Positions 39,089 to 51,799 are shown, counted from the first letter of the stretch. The stretch is 64,000 bases of DNA from Lucifuga dentata (GCA_014773175.1 VXCM01000446.1:124001-188000), one strand, 5' to 3'. Translations and numbers: made by a program. The notes: a model not told the origin generated them from the sequence alone.

Positions 39089-40883
39089 TCACTGTTCCAT
39101 TGTTGGTGATGATGATTGCCCCATCACACCAATCAGAGTTTTTCCCACAGCCAACAATATAGCAACCAGAATTCCCACACTCCCCAGTCTCCCCAGAGCT
39201 GCTGTACCTAACACTGCTGCCCCTAGTGCCCCGGCTCCAACAGGTGCTACTGCTGCGGTGACCGTTTCCATGCCAATACCACTAATTAGGTCTGGCCCCA
39301 TGAGAAGTCCCCTTTGCAGATTCACCTCAGTGTGGAATGGACTCTTTGGTGCACCCAGAACAAATGCCCCTAGTGCAACAAGGGTGATCATGATAAGTTC
39401 TGACGTTGACGCTAGCTGAGTTGTTTTCAGTGTTAGACTTTGCATGGCCAGAACTGCACCAACAGCAACGGAACAAAGTGCTAAAGTGAAATCTCTGAAT
39501 CCATCTTTTGCGGCAACACTTGCAGCTCCAAGGGAGACCCCTGCAGCTGTAGCCACTCCTAACATTCCCCCCATGCTGCCTCGAGCCCCTAGAACAGAGT
39601 TTGCTGGGATAATGGCTCTTAGAGTAACTGATGATGCTACAGCAGCCCCGATAGCAACATTCCCAGCCACTTCTGGCCCCAATCCGACCATGGCCACTGT
39701 TCCCAGGCCAGATCCTAGAAGCCCTGCTGACAGAAAAGCCACCCAAAGAACAGACTTCAACATCAGAGACACCTCTGCTTCTAATTCTCTTTCTGCTTCA
39801 CCTACACCTAAACCTATTGAAAATCCCAGCATCGCCACAACAACAGAGTAGAAGAAGATCCTCTTCAGAAGCTGGCAGCCAGTTTTATGTTTAGGTCTGT
39901 CTTTCAGGGCCAATCCAAGCATACAAAGTAAATAAATGGTCATTGCCATGATGCAGAGTCCAAATATGATGCCCAACTGTCCACATATGACGCTGATGTA
40001 GAGAGTGGTGAAGATGATTAATAGAGCTGTGATTATCTCATTAATATTGGAGAATGAGTATACTATAAGGGCCATAATACACTGGGCTGAGATGTAGAAC
40101 CACGCTGGAACAATGCCCCCTAAAATTCCCGCAATGGCTGCACCCATCACCACAGAGGCTCCTGTTATACCTTCTGCTAAACCTGACATCCTTTCATTAC
40201 TCCTGTTCAGCAGCTTTATCACCATGGCAGCAAGGAGGAAGCCATTTCCCAGGGAGAGGAGTGCTGAGGTGAATATGAGGCAGGCTGTCACCACCCCGAC
40301 TCCAATGGAACCAACTCGCTCCGCAGCTAAAACTGCAGCAGTCAGCAGCGTGTCATCTCCAGTCAGCGTGGGCTCCAGTGCAAATAATGCAGCTTCTCCA
40401 AATGCAAACCCTGCTGCTGTGCTTCTCAGGATGGTCTTCACCACACCGAGAACACCTTGGAGGGGTAGAGACAAAAAGATTTAAGTATGTTATTTCCCCC
40501 ACTGAATAGTTGAAATTAATGGCTCCTGTCACTTTAAGAGGAAAGTGAAAGCACTTGCTTGCTCCACACTGAAACGTAAAACTAGGAAGTTGTGCCAGAA
40601 CTGTTAATAAAAACAAACAGTTCAACCACAAACATCTTGATTCTTTTGAAATATGACTAATTATGCTTTGTCTATACACTGCTGAATTTCAGTGTATCAT
40701 CTTAGCAACTCTAACAGCCTTCAGTTCAGCTTGTTCAGACAGCAATTCCTTTTGGGTGTTTATTATTGCTAGTCTCTATCAGTGTAACCCATGATACAGC
40801 TGCAGTAGAATCAGAAATAGGTATTAAAAATCACAAGTTTAGATCTTCCTGCTTTCAGTCTTACCCAGGCTTGTTTCTGCCAT
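39089..40883 (-). CDS. Unrecognised multi-pass membrane protein, two coding exons, 461 residues
   Basis: I do not recognise the family. The second exon (39089-40455) is one long frame of 455 codons ending in TGA. It has no ATG near its left limit, but a polypyrimidine tract and an AAG acceptor lie at its start. A first coding exon fits at 40865-40883: ATG GCA GAA ACA AGC CTG G, then GTAAGA. Its phase matches and the start context is good (G at -3 and +4), giving MAETSLGVLGVVKTILR. The protein is dominated by Ala, Gly, Val, Leu and Ile, with about ten to twelve hydrophobic segments. Charged breaks fall at KDRPKHK (about 190), GEAERELEAE (about 225) and KDGF (about 332). No signal peptide, catalytic motif or cysteine framework is evident. 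I infer an integral membrane protein; a coding function is supported by the length, phase and composition. It could be a known but uncharacterised fish family. Confidence 0.75.
40541..40550 (+). promoter_or_regulatory. ISRE/IRF-like motif in intron 1 of the unrecognised gene
   Basis: GAAAGTGAAA matches the GAAANNGAAA core bound by interferon regulatory factors. It lies between the two coding exons, about 90 bp upstream of exon 2 on the gene strand. A weaker GAAACGTAAAAC is close by at about 40571. The regulatory role is inferred only. Confidence 0.4.
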
Positions 40884-41474
40884 TGCTCCTCTTTACCTGT
40901 GCAGGCTCCACCTTTTCCTGTATGATGTCACATTTTAGCCCACATGATGTGACAGCGAATATGCAGTGTACAGCAGTATAGACTGTGTGGCAAGTTAATC
41001 CCAAAATGATCTGGGAGAAGGCAGACAGCAGGCTATTGAATAGAATGTTAAAACACATCAGCAAGGGAGTTGGAACACAACTGGAGTGCCGGTGCATTCA
41101 TACAGACTGAGCATGTCTTCATTAAAAAAAAACATTTCTTAAGCCATAGTGGCTACGTAATGTGATCTTGTTGACAAATTCTTTAAAACTAATTTATTTT
41201 ATATATTTTTGTAATTTCCTGTGCAATAAATTGTAAATCAAACAGTGTAGTGATGAGTTTTTTTGTTGTTGTTTTCTTTTAATCTGGTGGCGGCCTCAAA
41301 CTTCTGGCCTGTAGTGTATAAATATTTATTACTATTGATCCATGCAAGTACCATAAGATTCCTGAATAGCTGGAGCGTATCCCTGCTTGCAGTGAGATTA
41401 CAGTACTTCAGTACATAAACATAAAATAAACTAATACACCACTTTGATGTCAGGCATTTTGACTTGTCACTGGC

Positions 41475-41512
41475 ATGGAGCCATCATTAATTAACATTAA
41501 TGATGGCTCCAT
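41475..41512. repeat. Perfect hairpin, 17-bp stem with 4-nt loop
   Basis: ATGGAGCCATCATTAAT is followed by TAAC and then the exact reverse complement of the first arm. It sits in the intergenic region between divergent genes. Function unknown. Confidence 0.88.
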
Positions 41513-41964
41513 TCCATTTAGATGTGCTAGTGAGCCAGCATGCACAATAAAAGGGTTCGGAGTCTAAAAACCTAAAGGAAATGCAGTTACTAATTATGTT
41601 ATTAATTAGTTATTAACCAGTAACAATTCTAATATAGTCACTGACAACTTATCATTGACAACTCAGGCAAATCAGTGCTTTTCATAATTTATATTACCAA
41701 TTTCCAATGGAAATAATGCACATTTGACAGGCATTACAATATGAATATTTCAAAATAAAAGTGAAGATATGCTCCTTGTAATTATATCCATGTTTCTTTC
41801 CGCAATGACAGCAGCTGCCGTTGTAACGATAAGATTATATAGAAGTATATTCAGAAATAAATAAACTTTAAAAAAAACTTAAAACATGATTAATATCAAA
41901 TGAGACAGTCTGAGAAGTGTTAAAACTAACACGGCGATTTCCCCCTCCCGCTTCCTGGTACGAG

Positions 41965-41994
41965 GTCAGCTGACTGAGCCGCGGTGTCACGTGA
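41965..41994 (+). promoter_or_regulatory. Paired E-boxes of CLEAR type upstream of naga
   Basis: GTCAGCTGAC (41965-41974, a perfect palindrome) and GTCACGTGA (41986-41994) lie in a GC-rich stretch about 120 bp upstream of the end of the non-coding first exon. TFEB/TFE3 bind GTCACGTGAC (CLEAR motif) in promoters of lysosomal genes, and naga encodes a lysosomal enzyme. Confidence 0.6.
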
Positions 41995-42039
41995 TAGCCG
42001 CTTCCTCATCAGGACGAATCAGTTCTTTACAGTAGATTA

Positions 42040-42113
42040 TGCCAGGATCGATCTCATTCTGATCAGACAGTCAGAGGTCTAGCAGACATCCAGGAGTCCG
42101 TTAGAGAATTTTA
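42040..42113 (+). other. naga: Probable non-coding first exon of naga
   Basis: The stretch ends TTTTA followed by the strong donor GTAAGTG at 42114. The coding exon begins after a consensus acceptor at 42686. The transcription start is not determined, so the left limit is approximate. Confidence 0.5.
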
Positions 42114-42688
42114 GTAAGTGTGTCTTTTCACCACATCATCTTTGCATATGAATTTATGCCTGTATAAATATATTTTTTTGTTTATCTTATTTTATCTTAT
42201 TATTAAATGGTTACTCATTTCTTTTTGTTATTTTTAAATGTTAGCCATCATCATAAGGAAAAAGCTACATTATTGAGTTACAGTCATTAGAGATTCTAGT
42301 TATGATGTCCATATGTACCTTAACATACACAGATATTTTATCTTTCATGCTATAATAACTTTAGATCCTTTGTACTTGTGTTTAATTTGATTTAGTCAGG
42401 TGAGAATTTAGTGTTTGATAGCATTAGTCACCAGGGAGGTTGTTGCTGCTTTCAAGTCACACCCAGTCAGGTGAGACTCAGGTGTGTATCTGAGGAGAGG
42501 GAGAGAGAGGGAGAGAGAGAGAATCTACCTGCATAACATTGATGTCAAATACATAATTCTAATTAAAAAGCACAAAAAGCCAAAGTAACCAGACTGAGTT
42601 ATTATGCTGTTGGTAATGCAGGATGCAACACTCGCTACTACAGTCCCACATTTCACCAAACTGAACTTGCCGTTTTTCCTCTGCAGGA

Positions 42689-45600
42689 ATGCACCTGACA
42701 GTGCTTGTTTTTGCTTTGGCACTCTCCGTGCCCACCTTCGCCCTCGACAATGGCCTGATGATGACCCCTCCCATGGGTTGGTTGGCATGGGAACGTTACC
42801 GCTGTAACATCGACTGTGAAAGCGACCCCAAGAACTGCATCAGGCAAGATTATTACATTGTAATCTCATTGCATGATGTCGTTGAAGATGCTGTCAGGCA
42901 TTTGTAAGTAGTCCCTAATCAAATCAGCACTTTATTCTTCTCTCTCATGAGACTCTGTTCTTTTTCTTTCAGTGAGAATCTGTTCATCGACATGGCAGAC
43001 AGACTGGCAGAGGATGGCTGGAGAGAACTTGGTTACACCTATATCAACATCGATGACTGCTGGTCGTCCAAGCAAAGAGACAGTCAGGGACGGCTGCAAC
43101 CTGACCCTAAGAGGTACAGCACAGTCTATTTTGTTTAGCCAAAGAGACGACACACAGGTACACAGACACACACAGTAGCTCATGCTCTCCAGTACACACA
43201 TTAACCTGGAATGTCTATGCTCATAAGTCAATAAAACAGTTAAGCAATGATTACAATGTGACAGTCATGCATAAGTCATATGACAAACAAAACATCAGTC
43301 ATACTGTGAGGAACTTCTGCTTATATTATATGCAACATCATCACAATCATGACAGAGATGTTTTAGACGATGACGCTGAAGAAACCGATTGGCTGATTCT
43401 CTCTACAAAACTACTGTGCAATGCTACAGATATTGTGGCAGCACATATGTGCAGCATGTTGCAAAACAATCTTAATACATACTGACAAGACATATTATTT
43501 TCTCTACAAAATGATTGTTGTAATTACTATATTGGATTTCATGGCGAGTACCATCCATGCCACTGGAGGTCAGCTAAAGGGTCAGTGTTCTATCGCTGGC
43601 TCTAACCTTTGACCTCTCTTAAAGCTGGCAAGTGAAAAAAAAAAAAATTTCTCTTCCCAGGGCTGAACAAATCCAGTCACTCAGTTTAAAAAAAAAAAAA
43701 AAAATCACAATATGGATATTAGCATAAGTAAATTGCTCAAGGCTGTTATGATTTGGAATGCCTCTGCTTGATTGCACATAGTGTGTTTGTGCATCAAGTA
43801 CTGCCTATTCAGTTTTCATTTTCTGAACAGCAAAAAAACAAAGTGGCTGGGATTGTATCTTAAAGGACCCTACCGGCAAGCAAGCATGTTTGAGCCTAAT
43901 ATATTGAATTTTCATATGTTACATTATCGACAACCACTTCCCACAGGATAAAACCATATTTCAGCTTTCCTGATATTTTGCAAAATCTCTTAATGTTTCA
44001 AACTCAAAAATGCAAGCTTAAACCTTAAAAATCAATGTTTTGCCTGCTAATAGTTAAGCAGCCTTATGAAGTCACAGCTTTAAATTCTTCGATTATCGCA
44101 GGTCTGCTTTTGGGACTATATTCCCCAGTGCATTTTCAGATCACTCCACGCTTTTTATTGCGCTTAAACGCTAAAATTACGTAACTTCTAAAAAAAACCT
44201 GAATACANACTCCACGCTTTTTATTGCGCTTAAACGCTAAAATTACGTAACTTCTAAAAAAAACCTGAATACACATGTTGTTTGCGATGATGGATTACCT
44301 ATCAACAACATTTCAAGTATCAACAAGTTGATTTTAATAGCGTAAAAGAATGAACTGAAACCAGTAGTGGTCTGGAAGGTAGGAAAAACAGTTTTAATTC
44401 ACTGTTCCAGTAGTATCCTTTGGGAAATAATTATCAGTAACGTTACATGTATGAAAATTGAATATATTAGGCTCAAACATGCAAAATGGGAGGTCCTTTA
44501 ATTTTATTTTTTTTCACTCTTTTCCCCATAACATTTGACTTTATGAATATATTACTTTTGAAGCTTCTGAATAAAAAAGTGGAGTCATTTAGAGTTTGAC
44601 CCATTTAAAGTGGTTTCTCTACAGCGACTACAACGAAAGGCTTTAATTGAATGATAGAACACAGTCCAATGCATAAGTACATCTGCATTCCTTTGTGCAC
44701 TTGTGACATTTCCCCTTGTACCTCAGGTTCCCAAGAGGCATCCCTGAGCTGTCACACTACCTGCATGACAGGGGTCTCAAACTGGGTATCTATGCAGACA
44801 TGGGCACGTACACCTGTGGGGGCTACCCTGGCACACCGCTTGACAAGATTAAGATTGATGCTCAAACTTTTGCCAACTGGGAGGTGGACATGCTTAAATT
44901 TGATGGTTGTTATTCTAATGCCACAGAGCAAGAGCAGGGTAAGAGAGGGAGGACGAACCTCAACATTTTGGTTATTGACATGTTTTGACTTGAGCTTGTT
45001 TGACCTGATCATTCCGCTCTTGGATAGGCTACCCTGCAATGTCAAAGGCTTTAAATGCTACTGGTCGTCACATTGCCTACTCCTGCAGTTGGCCCGCCTA
45101 CCAGGGAGGACTGCCACCCAAGGTGATCTAATAAGCTTGTCTGAAACTTGGAAAAAGCTCATATAAGCTTAATTTAAAATTTACCTATTTCATATCCTGG
45201 ATCACTATTTTGTCAAATTGGAAAATAAACCTGGTTGTGAGGATTGCGGTTTTGTTTTCAGGTAAACTACACTCAGTTGGGTGAGATCTGCAATTTGTGG
45301 CGTAACTATGGTGACATCCAGGACTCTTGGGACAGTGTTCTGAACATTATCAATTGGTTCTTGGAGAACCAGGATGTCCTGGTACCTGCAGCTGGACCTG
45401 GAAGTTGGAACGACCCAGATATGGTCTGTCTCATTGTGTTTCTTTATACCTTTATTTTTTATTTTTATTTTTTCATTTTGAAAGCTGCTTTTGATAAAAA
45501 AAATAAATAAATAAACACCCCTTCTCAGTTTTGTGTTTTTTCTTGTCCTAGTATAAGGTTACAGGTAAGAAATTCAAAATCACAAACTCGTGCTTAATTT

Positions 45601-46442
45601 TTCTTGTGATTTTGACTCCCACAGCTGATTCTTGGGGACTTTGGGCTGAGTATGGACCAGTCTCGTTCTCAGATGGCTATATGGGCGATTCTAGCCGCTC
45701 CTCTTTTCATGTCCAATGACCTGCGCACTATCAGCAGCGGGGCCCGCACCATCCTGCAGAACAAAATGGCCATCGCTATCAATCAGGACCCACTGGGAAT
45801 TCAGGGAAGACGCATTTTAAAGGTGACACACTCTTGTATCTTGGAATATTGTAGTAATAGGTTCAGAGCTCAGATTTAGAAGTTAGACTTTAACTTCTCT
45901 GGGTCATTTCTTTCTGCCAGGAGAAGAGTGGCATCGAGGTGTTCTTGCGCCCCCTGTCAAACAATTGCAGCGCCTTGGTATTCTTCAGTCGTCGTACTGA
46001 CATGCCATACCGCTACAAGACTTCCCTCAGCAAACTCAACTACACCGCTGGGCTCTACAAGGTCTGTGTGTGACATTTACTGGCTGTCCGTCATTTCAGT
46101 TGGCTGCTCACATTTTAGATCAGTAAAACAAAGAAGATTTCAGCAGCGTCTTTTTTTTTGACACAATTGTTTGTTCACTTGTTACACACAAATATTACTA
46201 TCCGTCTTGTTTTTAAAACTTTGTTTTCTGTGTTTCTCCCTCAGATCACTGACGTCTTCACTAGTAAGTCCGATACACTGAAAGACTCTTCTGAATTTGT
46301 GGTGTCAGTCAACCCCACGGGTGTGGTCATGTGGTATGTCTCTGCGCCTGCCAAACTGAGCCGCCACCATTTCTATAATAGCAAAATCCAGAAATATGCT
46401 TACAATGACTATGACAACGCCATCCCTCCCAGCTTCCTTTAA
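42689..46442 (+). CDS. naga: Alpha-N-acetylgalactosaminidase (lysosomal), eight coding exons
   Basis: Coding exons: 42689-42843, 42973-43113, 44727-44938, 45028-45122, 45262-45423, 45625-45822, 45921-46061, 46245-46442; 433 residues, ending TAA. This glycoside hydrolase family 27 enzyme removes terminal alpha-GalNAc from glycolipids and glycopeptides in lysosomes. Seen: a signal peptide (1-18, [18 protein letters not shown]); [31 protein letters not shown]; the nucleophile Asp158 in DMLKFDGC; and the acid/base Asp219 in NYGDIQD. CSWPAY puts Ser190 and Ala193 at the two positions that separate NAGA from alpha-galactosidase A, which has Glu and Leu there. WNDPDM and a C-terminal beta domain follow. 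The first coding exon ends CAG and its intron starts GCAAGA, a GC-AG intron confirmed by phase. ATG follows the acceptor by two bases. Intron 2 holds transposon copy 8. Confidence 0.96.
43860..44501 (+). mobile_element. TTAA-bounded inverted-repeat transposon, copy 8
   Basis: It lies in naga intron 2. TTAA is at both ends with mirrored GCATGTTTGAGCCTAATAT motifs; the outermost repeat bases are degenerate. A stretch of about 64 bp is duplicated around the N at 44208. Confidence 0.86.
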
Positions 46443-47045
46443 GCGTCCTGACGAAACTAAATGTCTCCAAACAATCACATTACCATTTCTGCCTCAGTGT
46501 CTCCTGATAAAGTGGTAACTGACAAATATTTCCAAGTGCTTGATTAAGCCAGAGGAAGAATGTGAGTACGACTGAAGTACATGGCAGTATCTGTCCTAAG
46601 TAATGATGTCACTGCAGGCTCAGGAATCAGACGGTTTGTCTCTGATGTATGTCACCAATACAAAACTCTCTCTATGATCCTTTTCTCAAATTCTCCACTT
46701 GCAGTATCAATATGGATCAAGTCAACAAGTCCTAAACCAAAGCACATTTCCAAAATAGAATAACGATCATAAATCAGCACTGCTCGTCTCAGATGTCGTC
46801 TCCTATGGATTGTTATTGAAACTTGTATGTCCTCATGTAGAACCAGGCTAATCTAGATGCTAAGATGGTTTAAATGAAGTAGAAGGAAGGATGATAAATA
46901 CCATACTGGTATGTTTTGAATTATATTTATGTAATTTTTAAAAATCATTTTAATGTATGTTCATGTTTTTTGGGGGGTTGGTTTTGAGAAATTATTCTGT
47001 GATATGTTTCTTTTCAATTAAATAAGCTTCACTTTTCTATCAGGC
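46443..47045 (+). other. naga: Probable naga 3' untranslated region
   Basis: AT-rich sequence after the TAA stop. ATTAAATAA at 47017-47025 is the best polyadenylation signal candidate, followed within 30 bases by T/GT-rich sequence. Confidence 0.5.
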
Positions 47046-50000
47046 ATTCTCCATATTTGTCTTTGTTAGAAATCGTTTAACTATGGTGTGTTCACTGTAT
47101 GGTGGATCAAACCAATTTTCTTTGGCATAAAAATTTCACTGTTACCTTATGCAAATTGATGTAATATTTTATTTATTAGAAAGGAAATTATACCACCTAT
47201 TTTTTTTTTTTTTTATCTCAGTCTCTTCACACTTGATCTTTGTTGCAAATAGGCTCTTATAATCAGTAAATTACTACAACCTTTCAAGTTGTGATAATTT
47301 TTCACACAAACATTAAAAACAATTGATTTAATATAGATCAGTGCAAATAAAAGTGAAAACAGCTTTGCTCAACATTCATACGGAAACAATTTGTTTGGTC
47401 ACATGATGATACTGTAGAACTTTAGCTCACAAAATGAAGTTAGAAAGAGGAAAGTTAGGCCAACATGAACACAGGCATCCTGCACATCCACATTCAGCCA
47501 CTAGAGGTCAGTGTTGCTCTTAGAGCTGTATGGGCTTTGTAACATGGCCTTTGGGTGCTGCTCAAACTGATGCACCTGCTCAAACCAAGGACACTCAGTC
47601 CATTCGTCTCCGGCCTTTATCTCTCTTATGATTTCCCTTCCTGTGACATCTCTTCCTGTTTCACAAATACACACAATATATACACTCCATTCATCTTCAC
47701 TCTTTATTCCTCGCTTTCATCCATCTTTTCTTCATTGTCTTCTGTCTGTCCTTTGTTCTGCCTCCTCATAGTCATTCTTCTCTTCTCTCCTCCTCTCCTC
47801 CTTCTTTTCTCATTCTTTCTGCTGAATGTTGTGGACATTATTAACTCTGACCTTGGCCCAAAAACTTGTTGTTTGCATAAAGTCTCAAGATAATGTAGAC
47901 AGACTTTGGATTAGTCACATGAGTGTGTGCATAGCCATACATGCAATTGTATGTGTGTGTGTGTATGCATTGAGTAAACTTTCTTTGAGTGGGTGTACAA
48001 AGGGAGGATTGTGCACAGAAACAGCTCAGATAATCATCATGTGCATTATGAGTTTTTTGATTAAGCAATGAACCAGATGTTCTGACTGCAGAATCAGAGA
48101 AAATGCATACCATTCTACCTTGAGGACACACACACACACTCACGCACACACACACACACAGACATACAAACTATCCATTGTAGGCCATTTCAGGGCATAT
48201 CCTCTGTGTGTAAGTCTGTGTGTGGGAAAGAGGATCTTTGCCTTCCTTTTTTTCCCCTTTCAGTCATCTCAGATATCCGTTGGCTAGCCGAAAACGATAC
48301 ATCTCTCAGTGTCAAGGTCTCCGTGACTTGGGAACGTGAAATGTAAGAGAAGCGAGGGAGTTTAGGATAGACAGAGAGATTCTGGCAAAGGAGGAAGAGG
48401 AGGGATTTATCAAAAATCTATCAGAAGGTGAAAATGAACAAGAGAAGGGGAGTAACAGATGAGAGGCAGAGCGAGGGGAACGGGCGAGGGAGGGGTGAGG
48501 AGAGAAGGGAGAGAGAGAGTGCGTTCCTGCCGATGCTCACGTAGGCCCACAGCTGCAGAGGCGCATTTGCCACTCTCGTCCTTGTACCCCCACCCCTCCA
48601 CGAACACCCCTGAATCTGTTGAATACCCCCTCCCTTTTGACCAACACACACNCCACCCCTCCACGAACACCCCTGAATCTGTTGAATACCCCCTCCCTTT
48701 TGACCAACACACACACTTTTGTCACACGGCCCTGCCTCACACTCATTCTAAAATCCAGCACAGAAGAGGGGAAGTTGACCCCATGTGGCTATGCTGAGGC
48801 GGGTGGGATGAAGAGGGGGGCTACAGATATAGGTCAGAATATACGCGTAGTCTCAATGGAGGTCACACATGCACACACACTTAAAACCCCTATGATGCTG
48901 CCACAGAAAATATTAAAACCTCTTTTACTAGTTAAAAATACTTAAATTTTTATGATGTACTGTCATGAAAACTGCGATATTCAGCTCTTCTATGAAGATA
49001 CATTTGAGTCCTAAGGTTTGTCGGCTCGTTAGCAGTGCAATTTCTTAACACACAAACACATATGACTGCTCTTCAGCTGTGACATCATCACTCTCAGCCA
49101 TGCCTGCATAGCAATTTGCTGACTGACGATGATGATGTCACCGCCCTACATATGCCTATGATGAAGCAGGCCATGTTATTTTGCTAGCATTAGTTGAACT
49201 AGCATGGACTAGTCTGCTGAAATGCTGCAATTTATTATTGGCTGATTCAAGTAAAAAAAAAAAAAAAATCTCCAAAATCATCAGCATTTCAGCCCAGCTG
49301 GTCTGTTTCTATTTTTTTATTTCAAAATAAAACTCACTCACTGCTGATCAGGAGACAATTTGGATTTTCTAGTAATCTTTGATTCATCACCTCATGTCTG
49401 TGGATTTCCCGCAGGGTCCAGGTTTGATGTCAACTTTAATTCAGCCAAAAATGGAAAATTCACAAGCTATTACTTAATAGAAACTGGACACGTCAGCTCA
49501 TCTTTGCCTCTGTTAGTGCAGCTTTAATGTCTTCCCTCCTAGTTTTACCTGTTGATGCAAAAGGCAAAGACCAGACACCTCCTCCTCTGACCATCATGGT
49601 TTATGTTACACACTAAGAGACAGTTTGTATTTGTGTTATAAGAGTTTATAACTACTCTCAACCCTCTGTGAGCCATACAGCAAAGGACAGTGTGCTGCAG
49701 GCTGACATGTTTTAATTATTCTTTTAATCTAGACCAAATGTATAGGGACACAAGGTACATTTTGGTTTGGACTCTGCGTATAGGCTGAGGCTTTTCTGTC
49801 CTAAATGCTATTCCAGCAGAGGACGTCCTGCTGGTTGTGTGGATATACTGTTTTTTCAGCTGGAGTGAGAATGTGTGAATATATGTAAAAATCTGCAGTT
49901 GTGTCAGCATGACTTGTATAGCTAGAGATGTGTGTATGTGTATGATGAAACCAGAGCGTAATTGCAGTTGCACAAGTCCACAGACACTGACTCATCTATA

Positions 50001-51757
50001 TTTGATCACTGAATTAAGCTTACATCATGTCTCTGTAAAACATTTTTTTTTTTTTTTTTACCTCCATGTCTTTTAGTTACAAGAGCTTTTAATGATGCAA
50101 TCATTTCATCTGCGATCACATTCTACTGATGGAAATTTTTATGAATGAATGTCTGGATTTGTCCACCAGTGGCTGCTGTTGACTCAGTAAAACAGACGCG
50201 CCTGGTAACTGTTTCCACAACGCCGGGTTGCCAGGGCTGTGTACGAGACAAGCTGCACGTTGCTGAGGCGTTGAGTTCGCATGGCAACTCGCCAGCATGT
50301 CAGCTGCCTGCTTACTGGCAGCTTGTGTGGGTCAAAGTCAGAGCCTACAGCCAGCACTGCTCTCTCTTTTACACACACACACACAATCATGATCTCATTC
50401 TCTCCTTTCAACTGTCTCTCCTTCTCGACTTTGCACACAGATTCACACACACACAGTCACTGAACCTTGTCTCATTTCCCCTCTCCTCTCCTTTACATTC
50501 TGTCTTTGTAAACACGTCCTGCAAGACAAAAGCCACTCAATACTGGATCCCACAGCACAGCGGGAATCCATTTACCAGCCTGTGCCAGTAGGTACTCATG
50601 CAGCATATGCCTGATTCTGAGACAATGTCAGCACGAGCGTGTGGTGTGTATATTTGTACATCTGTGAGAGCGTGTGTGGTCATCCCATTCCCTCACTGCA
50701 TTTCTCTGTTCACTGTAGCCAGTCTCTTTGGCCCAGATTAGGGTTTCTGAATCAGATCCTGAAGCTTTTCTGGCAGCAGAACAAAACCCCATCTTTCCTT
50801 TCACTGGCTGCAGCAGAACAGCCAGCAGCAGCAGGATTTGGCCTGAATCAGCTTCAAGGAAAATGGTTGGAAAGGACTGGAAAGAGCAGGTGGACTTTTT
50901 GGCAAGTGTGTTTGCGGGCGTGCATGCATGTGTGTGTGTTGGTGTGTGTGTGGCGAGGGTCACAGTAACAGAAGCTTGACAGAAATCCAAGCAGATATTT
51001 GAGCTGCATTCACGCAGCAACAATTTGTTGGGTAAAATTATGCCATATGACTTGCTGATAATGCATCTATTTCTGGGTGAAGCTGCGAAGTGATTCACAG
51101 CTTCATGCGGTAGAAAGTTGACTGACAGGATTAGTTCGCAAAACATGTGTGGTCGGTCAATAAAAATAGAGATGTGATCGGTCAACAATGCTCCTCATAA
51201 CCTTTTATCAAGTCCATGAATCTCTGTCACCCAGCTGGAGTATATCTATTTATATCTATCAACATATTAGAGTTTCTCCTTTTCTATGTGGCTAAATTCT
51301 TCTTCTCAGCAGCCTATTCCCTGTCATCATGTGTCACTGTGTCACTGTGACTTTGGCATCTTATCTCTCTGTCTCACTTTTCGTCATACTGACTCGATGT
51401 GTCACCTGTTGTTATCAAATTAGCTTAGTCTGTCACTGAGTAACTGTGCTAAAGAGGAGATCCTGCTCATGACATCACTGACATCACATGATTTCACCGG
51501 CGAAATCAGCATCGCTCCATTTCTGCTGCTGTCAGTGTGCAAGATCCTATATCGTGACACCTGGATCACTAGATTTATACTTCATGAACACATTCTATTA
51601 TTTGAAATTAATAATTTCTAATTCAGAGGATTAAATATCTTGAGATCAGAACAGTACATTTGCCCTAGTGGTGGTGTGGTGCTATGGACTATCTAGTTGA
51701 TAACATGTCTTTATGGATATAATGATGTCCTTATCACTTTTGGAAGTGGTTCACACA

Positions 51758-51799
<42 letters not shown>

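Larger units (their letters stand above)
40884..42039. other. Divergent intergenic region between the membrane-protein gene and naga
   Basis: About 1.1 kb separates two oppositely transcribed genes. It contains a perfect hairpin (41475-41512) and, close to naga, two palindromic E-boxes. The rest is AT-rich. No gene seen. Confidence 0.6.

Noticed and set aside
38967..39851. Plus-strand frames of 135-150 codons
   Set aside because: Antisense shadows of the long hydrophobic minus-strand exon; rich in Pro/Thr/Ala as expected from the opposite strand.
40456..40474. Start of the unknown membrane protein at a TTG (MSLPLQ...) continuous with the long frame
   Set aside because: The codon is TTG and the bases form a pyrimidine tract plus AAG acceptor. 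An upstream ATG exon fits in phase.
40866..41097. Minus-strand frame MHRHSSCVPTPLL... as first exon of the unknown gene
   Set aside because: Splicing from it at 40865 or at the internal GTAAAG puts exon 2 out of frame. The overlapping ATGGCAGAA frame fits.
48410..48945. Paired frames containing an internal duplicate (NTPSLLTNTH)
   Set aside because: The duplicate is the N-linked assembly artefact at 48652, and no known protein is seen.
50116..51188. Overlapping frames up to 186 codons on both strands
   Set aside because: They include CA/TG repeat translation, lack splice or homology support, and overlap one another.
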